A stretch of 64,000 nt of DNA from Cordilura impudica (GCA_963682025.1 OY821518.1:29983991-30047990); one strand, 5' to 3'. Shown: positions 1-11,212, counted from the stretch's first letter. Translations and numbers: made by a program. The notes: generated by a model from the sequence alone, not told the origin.

Positions 1-43
1 AAAAAATGCTAAAGCAAGCTTAACCTGAAAATCATCAAAAAAC

Positions 44-849
44 AAGTAAGAAAATTATAGTCGGTCTAGACCGCCTATACGATACCCTATACCGTGCGTT
101 TAGAGACCCTATCTCTCAGGTCGAACTAACTGGATATAGAAAATAAGCATAAATCAAATTGGAGTGGGATTTTTATTAATTTTTTTGGCTGCAGATATGA
201 AAAAGTTCATATCGGATGATATATCTATATAGGGACTAGGTCCAAAAATGCGCCGATCGTGACCATGTTTGGTAAAGTCTCTTGTATTGTGCAAAAATAT
301 ATACAAACAAAATTTGAGAAGAATCAGTGCAATATTTTTGTTTTTTGATAGATTTAGGTGAAGATCGGGAAGCAGTTCTATATGGGGCATATGACTAAGA
401 GTTGTCCCATAGGGACCATTTTTGGACTACTGATTAATGGATGTAATAAACACATACAAACCCAATTTGACTAAGATTTATATGATAATTTGGATCTTAT
501 GGCAATTTATGTTGATTTCATTGGGGTCATTTGTATGGGGCTAGGTCTAAACATGGACCGATTCTCACCAATTTCAACAACGTTCATCCCATGGCCGAAA
601 GAAGCTTATATACCAAATTTCATCAAAATATATTTATAGTTGCGACCTGCAGTTGGATTACAAGCTTTACATGGACACACAGACGGACGGACGGACGGAC
701 GGACGGACATCGTTAAATCGAATCTGATAGTGATTCTGAGTCGATCGGTATAATAAAAGATAGGTCTAGGTCAAATATTTTTGGTAGTTGCAAACAGCAG
801 CACAAAGTCATTGTACCCAAACCACATAGTGGTATAGGGTATAAAAACC
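44..849 (+). mobile_element. Rep-A copy 1, full-length dispersed repeat (mini-me/DINE-1-like)
   Basis: This is the reference copy of a repeat of about 800 bp found at least eight times in the window. It opens with AAGTAAGAAAATTATAG and a palindrome centred on CGGTCTAGACCG (62-73). ATACCCTATACC (82-93) recurs inverted at 831-842 near the end, so the ends can pair. A (GGAC)n block lies at 682-708. No long ORF is conserved between copies. The (GTCY)n-type microsatellite core and the high copy number resemble the mini-me and DINE-1 elements known from Diptera, but that identity is inferred. It is non-autonomous. Confidence 0.75.
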
Positions 850-1229
850 GCAACTCAACCAAAACATATGGTTGACATAAATTCAAGTCAAATGCCTTGG
901 TTTCACAATCATAAATCGTGGAAGTTTCAAGTGCACTGACTTGAGGACTGTTCACTCTGCAGAATTAGGGGACAAGACAATTAAATCAAATGCAGCGGTT
1001 TGAAGAAATGTTTTGTGAAACTGACACCCAAAACAATTAAAAGTGTGAATGGCCGTAACACAGCAATACGAGATTGTGGCATACTCGTGCCCGTTGTGAG
1101 TAATTTGATGACGGCAAAACATTTATAAAATAAATGCACTAAATTTGCCGTGTTGGGTGGCAACATATTTATTTTTACAGAAATGAATGAAGACATATGA
1201 ATGTCCGTCATATTGGGCGGTATGTTTTC
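850..1229. other. No gene seen
   Basis: AT-rich sequence with only short chance ORFs on both strands. I see no recognisable repeat or motif. Confidence 0.5.
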
Positions 1230-1400
1230 TTTTAAACATGAAAAATGAATGGTGAACTGATTTGTTCACCATATTGGACGACATAATTGGCGGACTGACT
1301 TATTCGCCATATTTGGGCAACATATTGGGCGGACTGTATTATTCGCCATATTCGCGGACCGAATGGCGGACTGGCGTGTTCGCCATATTTGCGGCACGAA
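1230..1400. repeat. Degenerate tandem repeat of about 40-50 bp, each unit hairpin-like
   Basis: Four imperfect units share GCGGACTG...ATTCGCCATATT and spacers such as TGGGCAACAT. Within a unit GGCGGA and TTCGCC are near complementary, so each can form a small stem. Local GC is higher than in the surroundings. Origin unknown. Confidence 0.5.
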
Positions 1401-1664
1401 TATTTGTTGGCATGTCTTTTCACAATGTGTGACATGCCTTAACTTGTATAATGTAATTCACGAAGAAGTTTTTTCTGAATTCGTTCTTAATAAATTTCAA
1501 TTTAATGTTCCTCATCGAATTACTCGTCAATGTGAACCACAACATATTCCGTTCTCTCATACAAATTATGCTAACGCTGATCCGTGCAGCAATTTTAATG
1601 CTTTCTACCAACTTATTGATTATTACACACACATAAATGTCATTAAACGTAATATTATTGTTAA

Positions 1665-2011
1665 TCTATAATATTAATAGGCTAGTCGATTTCTTGTGAC
1701 CGATGTTTTATTCTACCGTTTTATCCCGATTTTGACAAAATGTATATTATTTGAAAGGTATTTCTTTTTGCCGTTTTGCAGATTTTTAAATTTTTTCCTT
1801 TATTTTGAGTAAATGGCATTTAAAGTTGCTACTAAAATTATAAAATGCTATGTGTGTGTATATTAAATTTGTTAATGTGTTTGTTATAAAAATGAGTTTG
1901 TTCTTTTGTGTTGATTTGCGAGTTGGCTATAATTGATTAGCATACCTTTAGGGTCTTTATTTAATTTTGCACTCGAATTTCGACGTTTGGAATCTTTGGA
2001 ATTTTTACTAA
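1665..2011 (+). mobile_element. Heli-C copy 1, short non-autonomous Helitron-like element
   Basis: The element starts with TC in TCTATAATATTAATAGG after a flanking A. It carries CACTCGAATTTCGACG near its 3' end and ends near CTAA before a T. Other copies lie at 22280-22677, 37470-39015, 39941-40296, 50387-50819 and 53722-54097. TC...CTRR ends, an insertion between A and T, no target duplication and a 3' subterminal hairpin are Helitron hallmarks. The 3' end of this copy is eroded. There is no coding capacity. Confidence 0.65.
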
Positions 2012-2174
2012 TGGCTAATACTTGTTGTAGTAATTTTTTATAGCATTGGTATTTTTATAAATAGATTAAATCCATAGACTTAAATAAATAACATCAAAAA
2101 AATTTAAGCCCAAAAATGAGAAATAAAACAAAAAAAAATATAATAAATTAAATTTCGTTAAGTCTAAATTGTTA

Positions 2175-2836
2175 TATTAAGATCAAGGTTCAGAAAATAC
2201 ACACATGAAACACACAATGTTCTGTTCAAAAGCAGCCAACACATATCTTTATTTTCATATCAATTATGTGCGTTTCTAAATTTTCTACGATGCCCAACAC
2301 AACCATGACTGTGTTCGTTTTAATATTTCGTTATTTACACGAACATTTTTGTATCACGTACTTTTTGTTTCAATCACACATAAAGCACACATTTTTGAGT
2401 GTTGCTTTATTTGAAGTTCATGTTCTGGTACGTGTACTGAAAAAATAAACACAACATGTACAATAAACAGGTTCGAGTTCAGTTATATTTTAAGTCGTGT
2501 TGTGGCTCGTGTAGTAAGAAAAAACAGAACATGTTCTTACTACACGAGCCACGTACACGTACCAGAACATGAACTTCAAATAAAGCAACACTCAAAAATT
2601 TGTGCTTTATGTGTGATTGAAACAAAAAGTACGTGATACAAAAATGTTCGTGTAAATAACGAAATATTAAAACGAAAACAGTCATGGTTGTGTTGGGCAC
2701 CGAAGAAAATTTAAAAACAAACATAATTGCTATGAAAATAAAAATATGTGTGTGTTGCTCTAAGTTATGTTGTTTACATATATGTACGAGTTTTTTATTC
2801 AGTGTGTGTTTTTTTCTGAACTCTGATTAAGATATA
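2175..2836. mobile_element. Foldback element with about 200-bp inverted arms and a central hairpin
   Basis: The segment 2240-2437 is repeated inverted, nearly identical, at 2553-2750, and weaker complementarity extends to about 2175 and 2836. The 115-bp centre holds a perfect 19-bp stem (2502-2520 with 2534-2552, 13-nt loop). Because the arms mirror each other, the same short peptide frame (about 60 residues, containing PNTTMTVFVLIFRYL) opens on both strands; this is a by-product of the inversion and not evidence for a gene. No clear target duplication was found. The superfamily is unknown. Confidence 0.75.
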
Positions 2837-3849
2837 CAGCACATTAGAAGAGATTAATCGAATCGGTAGGTTCCAAACTTCGGAGCTATTATTAAATTTT
2901 GTTGTGTTTTTGCTTTCGGCAATAATTTTTTAAAGTTCCTCGAAATTTAAAATGAACTCAACTGCTGTGAATTCTGTAGCATTATTTGATCATAGAAATA
3001 ACATTGTTAAAGAATATTTTTGTTAAAAAAAAAGAAATTCAAAACCAACAATTGATTTAACTTTTCTTCAGTAGATGTAATTTTACAAATATTCATTGTA
3101 TTACGAAAATTTACTACTACGCTGAATCAGCGAATTCCAATTATTTTGTACTCAGCGCTGTGAAATCTTCAGAGGACAATAGAAAGTGGCGGACCTAAAA
3201 TCAAACTGAGAAATAATTTTGAGGCCATTATTAAGCAACAAATTGTCCGACTATATTCTTTGGCTTTGCCAAATGGATCAGTACTAATGGTCAACCTAGC
3301 AACTGAATACTGGAGTTCACCTTCGTACACACTGCAAAAAGACAAAAAGATGCATAAATACCCAAAGATGCATAAAACTCCAGATGTCTACAGTAAAACA
3401 GCGAAACTGTCTGGATCCGAATATGTCTATTCGCTACTAATATGTGTTCATATTTCAATAAATTATTGTAGCGATTTTTTTAAATTTTTTGCTGCACTTA
3501 TTTCAATCTCGCCCATAGAGTATATAATGTGGAATTATTCATGTACTTTTATATTCAAGGACAAACTGCATTTTTTAATTTGGCTACTGAAACAAATGAT
3601 TGTAGCAAGCAATAAATACAATATCAAATTTAATTTCATCAACTATATTTGGCACTTAACACACTCGAATTTATTTTAAAATTTAGTTGTCTGAATACCT
3701 AATACGGTAGTTTGGAAAACATAAATCAATAACATAGAATAAGGTGATAGTACATGGGACTACCAAAATTCGATTAGCAACAATATCAGTTGACATAACT
3801 TATCCGTTCTCTGTTTGCATGAGGATCTTAAGCTTAAACATACTAAGAT
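2837..3849. other. No recognised gene; one unassigned 139-codon ORF
   Basis: AT-rich sequence. A plus-strand frame is open at 3260-3679 (starts MALPNGSVLMVNLATEYWSS). Its first 60 codons have normal-looking composition, and the rest is hydrophobic and AT-driven. I recognise no family and no regulatory context, so it could be a decayed fragment or chance. Confidence 0.35.
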
Positions 3850-4010
3850 AAGATGATTTCTATGGAGCTAAGTTTAACCAATTTCAATAACGATCTTCAT
3901 GTAGCCGACCTGCAGTTTGTGTGCAAAGTTTCACAAAGCAACAGACATCCAGAAAAACATCGATGTATCGACTCAGAAAGATTCTGAAAAAAGATTCTTT
4001 ATTTTTAAAA
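3850..4010 (+). mobile_element. Degenerate 3' fragment of Rep-A
   Basis: This piece retains the Rep-A order GACCTGCAGTTTG, CAAAGTTT, a relic of the GGAC block, CATCGAT..ATCGACTCAGAAAG and ATTCTGA. It aligns with copy 1 at about 620-740. Both ends are eroded. Confidence 0.5.
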
Positions 4011-4566
4011 TTTTTTTTGTGGTTTTGTAAATGTTAAATTTAGTCCCAAACTGAAAAAAGTTGGAAAATTATAGTCGATCTAGGCCGACTATGCGATACG
4101 TTATACCATGCATTTCAATAATAAGTCTTAAGTTCAACTAATTGGACTTTGTTTCATGCTACGGAGCTTAGTTTTTTTTCCAAAAATGGGTCTTACTCAA
4201 AAATGTTACGATCGATTTTTTGTACGGAAACCTTTTTAAGTTTATCTAAGCCTTAGCTTTAATTTGTTATAGCGTGCTTCATGCTACGGAATTAGTTTTT
4301 TTTCCAAACCAGTTCTGAGTGGAATTTTTATTAATTTTTTTACCTGCAGACTTGAAAAAGTTCATATAGGATGCTGCATATATTTGGAAACTACGTAGAA
4401 AAATGGACCGCTCCTGACATTATTCGATGAAGACACTTCTTTCTTACAAAATCAAAAAAAAAAAATATATGAAACTGTGCAGCATTTTTGCTTTTGATAG
4501 GTTTAAGTAAAGATCGGGATGCAGCTATGACTAAGAATTGTCCTATAGTGTGTATTTTTGGAATTT

Positions 4567-4580
4567 TAATTAATAAATGT
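4567..4580 (+). repeat. Target-site duplication, left copy (14 bp)
   Basis: TAATTAATAAATGT here is repeated exactly at 5097-5110. Between the two copies lies sequence foreign to Rep-A. Confidence 0.85.
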
Positions 4581-5060
4581 GTTCCCGCCGTCGGGGTGGA
4601 TTGGGCAAAGCACGAACATGGACATGGTCTTGTCCATGTGAATTATCCATGTGAGTTGCTCACTCCATACCTTTGCGGAAGCACAGCTGAGTGCTATCGG
4701 GCGCGTCGACAGGTTGAGGATAGTGGGAAGTTCCGTATACATGCGGAGCAGCTGCTAATGCAGTCGCGGAGAATCAGCGGTTTCAAGTGGAGAGTCTCAG
4801 AGGGCTTCCGCGTGGCTTCCAGACTCCTAGCAAGTTCTAAATGTCTGTGATACTTGTAACGTCAAGGCGAGTGATTGGCGCCTTTAAATAACCAATAGCC
4901 ATCAACGGCCAGCGTCTGTCTCCCATGTTAGGGACGGCTGGCAGCGGGCGTCGGATCTTGTAACAAGCGGCTCACTATAGCCCAATCAGCTACTCATCTT
5001 AAATCAATTGATTACCGAAATCGTAATTTTCAGGCCTTATCTCCTTATAGGAACTAAAGG

Positions 5061-5096
<36 letters not shown>
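4581..5096 (+). mobile_element. Short retroposon (SINE-like or 5'-truncated LINE) with (TA)n tail
   Basis: The 516-bp insert begins GTTCCCGCCGTCGGGG, is much more GC-rich than its surroundings, and ends in an uninterrupted (TA)n run at 5066-5095. It is bounded by 14-bp duplications (4567-4580 and 5097-5110). A short simple-repeat tail plus 13-15 bp duplications indicates target-primed reverse transcription. A frame is open through 4850 in continuation of Rep-A sequence, but it matches nothing I recognise. I see no clear tRNA-like A and B boxes, so a truncated LINE is as likely as a SINE. Confidence 0.7.
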
Positions 5097-5098
<2 letters not shown>

Positions 5099-5289
5099 AT
5101 TAATAAATGTAATAAACACGTGCAAACTCAATTTGAGCGAGATCTGTGTGATTATTTGGATCTTATGGTAATATAAGTCAATCTCATAGGCGTCATTTTT
5201 ATGGGAAATAGGTCTGAACATGCACCATTTTCACCTATTTCAATAGAATTCGTCCTATAGCCGATAGAAGCTTAAATACCAAATTTTAA

Positions 5290-5690
5290 GACAATAAACT
5301 TATTTTCAGAACAGTTACTATTTTAGGAAAGGGTAGTTCTTAATAAAAGGTAACTTTTCTAAAAAAAAAAAAACATTTTTTTAAGAAAACTTATACATTT
5401 ATGTAAAAGTACTTTTTAAAAAAGGATTTTTTTAAGAAATGGTATCAATAATATCAAGACATTTCTAAGAAATGTTACTTTTTTAAGAAAGGGTAGTTTT
5501 TAAAACAAAAAATACTTTTTAAAACAATAAACTTTTTTTCAGAATAGGTACTATTTTTTCAGAATGGTAACTATTTTAGGAAAAGGTACTTCTTAATGAA
5601 AGGTAACTTTTCTAAAAAAGGTATTATTTTTTTTTAAGAAAACTCAGTAAAAGTACTTTTTAAAAAGGATTTTTTTAAGAACTGGTATGG
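5290..5690 (+). repeat. TACTTTTTTAAGAAAA-type degenerate array 1
   Basis: Imperfect 17-20 bp units alternate GTACTTTTT with TTTAAGAAAAGG. The array sits between Rep-A 5' and 3' parts, just where other copies carry the (GGAC)n block. Confidence 0.75.
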
Positions 5691-5765
5691 ACGGACAGAG
5701 AGACGGACATCGTTACATCGACTCAGAAAGTGATTATGAGTCGACCGGCATAGTAAGGTATAATG

Positions 5766-7369
5766 ACACACATGCAGTTTTGACTTGTGACATTTCAAGC
5801 CAATTTTTATGGAAAATCTCGAGATTTAGTTACATATTTTCTAATTCAAAGATTTTAATCGTTTGAACAAAAGATGAGTTATATTTAAATTATAATAATT
5901 TCTAAAAAAAAATTTAAATCTTAAACACAACCATCCCTTAATAGATACTTTACCTTTCATTTGTTTATACATCCCTAAGATATGCCTTAACTTTATTTAT
6001 CTAACTGATAATTCTCTAAGATCTTCAACATCATAAACAGAACTCAATTTTAAAATGTTAAACAACAGCCACAACATTCAGACATACTCGTACGTAGAAA
6101 TTTAAATATTAATGAATATTTCAATATTAATGTTTCGTTTTATGTTTTTCAAGTATTTAAATATTAAAATTGAAAGTTGTAATTGTTTTCATTTATGCCG
6201 CTCGACAAAATTACACATTTTCAAGCATTTACACTTTTCTTTATGAAATTATCAAATTTTTGCCTTGTAGGCTAATTTTAATCTAATATCAAGACAGACA
6301 GCCAGCTTGAAACACCAGAAAAACACAACAACAGTTTATAAACCATTTGTTATTTAATATTATAATATTTTCTCTGGATGTCTGGGTACACATATATATA
6401 AATGAACTTTGAGCCAAAAAACAAAACATTAATCTAAATGCTCATGAACAAATGCTGGAATATTGTATGTTCTGTTGAACTTTTGCTTTTTTTGTTTTTC
6501 CAAATAAGTCCTCGTACATGGAGGGTGTTGCAAATGACACTTGACATAAACGTTTTGAAAGTAAATATAATTCGTCATCAAGGCGTCACAATATGCCGAA
6601 GGCAATAAACGACAAAAGGATATTTAATATAGATGAGGATGGTGGTGGTGTTCTTTTTGCTTTGCCAGTAATATTATGAAAGTTTACACTCGTATTTTTG
6701 AATTATATTTAGTTTTATATGATTTCAAAATAGAAATTGTTTAAAAGTGCATAAAATTATTTTCATTTTTTATTTTTAGTAATTTTTTTTTTTTCAACGA
6801 TATGTTTTTGTAAATTTAATTTCATTTCTATATGTTTACATTTGACTAACTTTTCTTATGTTGTTGCTGCTTTCTATGTGAAGGACTAAATTGAAAAGTT
6901 CAAATTGAATTTGAATTCAATTTAGATGAGTTCTTGTTTTGTACTACATGAAGCGAGTTTTTGTATACTTCAGTATGAAAAAAAAAATATATTAAAATAA
7001 TGTTAACTGCTCATGTATGAGTATGAGAAATGAGTTGAGTTATCGTGTTCCTTAATCCCTGAATGCGTTAAAGCTACAAAAAAAATTAGGTTTGTATGTG
7101 TGCGAGAGTACAAAAAAAATTAAAGTACTTTGGAGTAAATTAAATTTGTTATAATTTCGTTCATAATAGGAAAAAAGAGCTTTTAAAACCATTATGAAAT
7201 GGAAAATTTAATAAAAAGAATTTTTTAAGTACAAATAATTTTCGAGAAAAAGGGAAACAGAATAAGAACAGTTGTAATTTAAATTTATAAGTATGTGAAT
7301 TTATTTAAAGTTAAATAATTTTTTGAGAAATTGTAATTTCCTTGACGAAACTTTACTTTTATTTAAAAA
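5766..7369. other. No gene seen
   Basis: AT-rich sequence with scattered short ORFs only. No conserved motif, RNA gene or structured repeat was recognised. Confidence 0.5.
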
Positions 7370-9200
7370 GGCCCCTTTTCTAGAAAATATATTTTTATAA
7401 AGTTTTAAGAAATGGTAAAAGGTATCATTTAAAAAAAAGTACCCACTTAACGAATATTACTTTTTAAAAAATTTAATTTTTTAATAAAGGGTCATCTTTA
7501 AATAAAATGTACTTTTCTAAAAAAGGTTTTTTTAATAAATGTTTTTTTTAGTTAAATTTTTATTAAAATGTACTTTTCAATAAATAGTACTTTTTAAGAG
7601 AACCTACTTTTTTTAATAAAATGTACTTTTTTTAATAAAAAAGTTCAATTGTAATTAAAATGTACTTATTTAGGATAATATACATTTTTAAGAAAAAGCT
7701 ATTTTTAATAAAAGGCACTTTGTATACAAAAGGTACTTTTTTAATAAAATGTACTTTTTTTAATAAAAAATAGTTCATTTGTAATTAAAATGTACTTATT
7801 TAGGATAATATACATTTCTAAGAAAAAGCAATTTTTAATAAAAGGCACTTTGTATACAAAAGGTACTTTTTTATAAAATGTACTTTTTTAGTAAATGGAA
7901 GTTTTTTATTTGAAGGTACTTTTTAAATATAAAATTTACTCTTCAATTAAAAGGAACTTTTTTATTAATAAGTAATTTTGTAATAAAAGGTACTTTATTG
8001 AGAAAAGGTACTTTTTTTAGAGAAGGTATTTTTTTAATAAATAGGTAAAATGTACTTTTCAATGAAAGGTTCTTTTTTTATAAAAGGAATTTTTTTCGTA
8101 AAAGGTACTTTGTAAAAAAATTTGCTTTTTTACAGCAAGGTATTTTCCAATCAAAAAAGTTCATTTGTAATTTATTTATTTTTGATTTATTCAAATTAGT
8201 TTCGTTATATAATTATAATATCCTTTTTTAAGAGAAGGTGCTATATTAAGATACTTTTTGATAGAAAGATAATTTTTTAATAAAAAGGTATTTTTTAACA
8301 TTTTTCATTTTTTTATTTAAAAAGTAAATTTTAAAGAAAATTTATATTTTTTTTGTGAGAAAAGGTATCTAAAATGCACTTTTTTTAAGTAAGGTACTTT
8401 TATAAGAAAAGGTATCTCTTAAAAAAGGAAATTAAAAAAAATTTTATTTTTTTTCTATAAAAATAAAAAATCCTATTTTCGATCTTAATCATTTTAATGA
8501 TTGAGTTTGTAATTATTCAGGCTCAAGATCAAATGTTTTTACTTTAAATAAAACAAAAGGCGGAGCCTAACTTTTCCAAAAAATTTAATTTTATTAAACT
8601 ACTTTTTTGAGAAAAAGTATTTTTTTAAAAAATGCTACTTATTGAAGAGAAGGTACATTTTTCCAGAAAATGTACTTTTATGAAAATGTTCTTTTGATGA
8701 GATGGTACTTTTGAACGAAGAGTGCTTTTGTAGAGAATATACTATTTCAAGAAAAAGTAAATACTTCTATGACAAAATATACTCTTCAAAAAATTTTCAT
8801 TTTTTTAAGATATTTTATGTACTTTTTCTAGAAAAGGTAATTTTTTAAAGAATAATCACTTCTTCAAGCAAATGTTTTTTTTAAAGAAAATGCAATCTTT
8901 TTATAGAAAGGTGCTTTTTTAATAAAGGGTCCATTTTTATAACAAGAACTTTTTTAGAAAGTCACATTTCTAAAAAAAAGATACTTTTTTTAAGAAAAGG
9001 CACTTTTTTAAGAAAATGCTCTTTTTAACAAAAATTATTTTTTTAAAAATGGTATTTTTTAAGAATATTAAAGTTTTTTTAACGCAAAGTACTTTTTTAA
9101 AATAGAAAGTTTGCTAATTAAAGCTATTATGTAAGAAAAAGTACTTTTTAAGATAATGTAAATTTTAAGAAAACGTATTTTTTTAGAAAAGGAATTATTT
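7370..9200 (+). repeat. TACTTTTTTAAGAAAA-type degenerate array 2
   Basis: About 1.8 kb of the same imperfect unit (AAAGGTACTTTTTTAATAAA and variants). A locally better copied block of about 120 bp repeats at 7610-7740 and 7740-7870 (TTAGGATAATATACATTT then CACTTTGTATACAAAAGG). There is no coding potential. Confidence 0.8.
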
Positions 9201-9204
9201 AATC

Positions 9205-9428
9205 CTGAGCCTGCACTGACCAGTGAAAATCCCGTTTAGTATTCTTAGTCCGTTCTTTGATAACCCAGCATATGACTCAAATCTCTCACTGTAGTTACCT
9301 AACAAGAGTTTGGGCTGCCTTAAGCTCAAGAGGCTCTAGAAAAGTTCTTGACTAACATGAATCTCATGTTCTCTGAGTACGCCTTCCTATACTCCTTTTC
9401 CTATTCCACGAAACGGTTCTGGCCCTAC
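9205..9428 (-). pseudogene. I/LOA-type LINE, RNase H-distal fragment
   Basis: The minus-strand translation gives pieces GPEPFRGIGKG, LREHEIHVS and LRILNGIFTGQCRLR, interrupted by stops. GPEPF..G and a GxFTGxCxLR block follow the RNase H domain in the polyproteins of I-group LINEs. The same segment (GGGCCAGAACCGTTTCGTGG) occurs on the plus strand at 28970-29062. It lies directly against a LINE-B tail, so it is a chimeric or nested fragment. Confidence 0.6.
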
Positions 9429-9429
9429 A

Positions 9430-10620
9430 AATGCAGTGTACTGTGTTGATTTCAAGAAAATAGGTTATGGGAAGGAGGAAAGAGAGAGTAGTGTTTGTGC
9501 ATATTTGACTTAAATTTTGTTAGATTATAACTGTCAGGAAAGGCCTGTGCGGGGATTTTATTCCACATATGGATTGTTCGACTGATAAACGAATTATCTC
9601 TGTAATGCGTTGGGCGGTCAACTGGTTAATAGACTACAAACGGATGTGATCTACTAAAGGAGCGGGTAGAGCGAACCGAAACTTGGGCACATGGAATGAG
9701 TTCGCTAATGTCAGAAGAACATTTCCCATGGTAGAATCTATAGTACAGTATTGCACAACCCACATTCCGACGATGTTCCAACGAGTCAATAGAGTTGTAT
9801 AATCTACTGTCATTATGAAGCATCAACGCCCTCCTTTGCACATGGTCCACTATCTCTAAAGTAGACTTTAAAAATCCTGCCCATATATGGGAGTTTTATT
9901 CCATTTTCGGTCGGATGTAAGTGGTATAGATTTTAAGGAGATCAGAAGGAGTGAAACAATTTTTGCACCATTTTAGAAAACCAAGACACTTGAAAAACAT
10001 GCTCGTTCCAACGAACATCATATTGAATTCTCTTGCCTGGAACATCACGAGTATCCGATTCCTCAATACCTATACCACCCATATATACAGATGACATTGT
10101 TGAGTCCATGGCCCTATGGGTCAACATACAACATTGATTCTTCAGCGCATTAAAATCAACCCTATTCGCTTTGCCCCACTCGGAGATTGTTAAGTATGAT
10201 TGAGTGTGTCATCCATTGTTCGCCTTTTACCCCCCAACCCTCCAAGAGGCTTGGCCTACTATTAAAGGAAAATGAATGGCAAATGCTGCTGCCATCAGCG
10301 AAAGAGTATATAGAACTAAAAGTTTGATCAAGAAAGTCGTTCAGAAGGAACGGTACCTTAGAGTATCCCTGAGTTAAGCTGAAAGTCATTAGATGAGGCT
10401 TCATCAGTAATAACACGTATTGTTCGGTCTCTTAGAAAACCCGATATAAATCGTGGGAAGTGAAATGCAATAAGCTTTGATATCAATGCGCCGTGCCACA
10501 CACGATCGAGTGCCTTGGAAATACCTAAAGCAAGCACTTTACTTTCGCAAAATTGAGAATGCTTGGAAAATACTTGTGCGTATTCCCATTGACTCGAAGT
10601 ATTTGGTTTCAGGCCCGAAG
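9430..10620 (-). pseudogene. LINE-B copy 1, decayed reverse transcriptase to 3' end
   Basis: In minus-strand order the frames show SKALDRVWHG (RT), FSLTQGYSKVPF, a degenerate ADGSS, then HIQRRA-like DHVQRRALMLHNDS, SLEHRRNVGCAILYYRFYHGKCSSDISELIP and STRSFSRSHPFVVY. This order is typical of CR1/jockey-group LINE ORF2. Frameshifts and stops break it throughout, and about 15 codons around the PQGSVL loop are missing. It aligns along its length with the plus-strand copy at 27655-28870. The endonuclease domain and ORF1 are absent. Not functional. Confidence 0.8.
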
Positions 10621-10624
10621 ACTC

Positions 10625-11208
10625 TTATTCTTTCTTATTACTAAGTTTTGTAACAATGTTTTTCTTGAAATCGTATTTCTTCTTAGTCCTGTTCATGGGA
10701 CAATCTAGGGGGGCGTAATCACTAACTTGACTTATTCGGTTCCATTGCCCTTCATAAAGCCTGGTTATAGGTTTATCCCCCTTGATCCTGATTGCCATTG
10801 CCAGGGCTTTCTTCTGCACCGCTATATGTAGTGGGTTTTGGTCCAAGAGTACTTCTAGTGATGCTGTTCGGCACACCCTCATTGCAACCGTTATCCCAAT
10901 ACAAGCAATCTTCTCAGTAATGTGTTCGACATGTGCCTTCCATGCTAACTTGCTACCTAGTACTATCCCCAGATATTTCGCCTCTACCTTTGGTTCGATG
11001 ACTTCTCCCAGAATTTGGATTGCCCTCCATCTTACAACGGTGGTCTTTGTCGAATTGGTGTTCAATCCTGTTACCCTACACCATTGACATATAAGCCTCG
11101 GCCCTATTTGCACAATGACACAAGGGGTCTCTTCGAATTCGCCTTTTGCTATTAAGACTATATCGTCCACGTAGCCTTTACATTCTATTCCTGGTTCCGA
11201 CAGTTTCA
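10625..11208 (-). pseudogene. LINE-L reverse transcriptase, downstream half
   Basis: A 194-codon minus-strand frame carries YVDDIVLIAKG (the YxDD catalytic box of RT with V for the usual A), NSTKTTVV, AKYLGIVLGSKLAW (thumb region) and KALAMAIRIKGDKPITRLYEG. This resembles R1/LOA-group LINEs of the I superfamily. The upstream half, with CPQGGVLTPL, lies at 14021-14190 beyond the piggyBac insertion. Removing the insert and one TTAA makes the two halves one open frame. The frame stops at 10625, before any RNase H domain, so this copy was probably truncated before or after the insertion. Confidence 0.8.
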
Positions 11209-11212
11209 TTAA
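11209..11212. repeat. piggyBac TTAA target duplication, left
   Basis: TTAA directly precedes the left terminal repeat. The matching TTAA is at 14017-14020. piggyBac-family transposases always use TTAA and duplicate it. Confidence 0.9.

Larger units (their letters stand above)
4065..5765 (+). mobile_element. Rep-A copy 2, interrupted twice
   Basis: Rep-A sequence is readable at 4065-4580 (ATTATAGTCGATCTAGGCC start), 5097-5290 and 5689-5765 (GGACGGACAG to AGTCGACCGGCAT). The first gap is a 516-bp retroposon with 14-bp flanking duplications. The second is a TACTTTT array. The copy is older than both and is internally diverged, with a local duplication around CTTCATGCTACGGA (4152 and 4269). Confidence 0.65.

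Noticed and set aside
2266..2724. Two small mirrored genes with similar products
   Set aside because: The similarity is caused by the inverted arms; the frames end within the loop and show no codon or domain evidence.
3260..3679. 139-codon plus ORF as a host gene
   Set aside because: No recognisable family, hydrophobic AT-driven second half, no splice or promoter context; left as unassigned.
10782..11087. 101-codon plus ORF
   Set aside because: Antisense of the LINE-L reverse transcriptase, whose minus frame carries the catalytic motifs.
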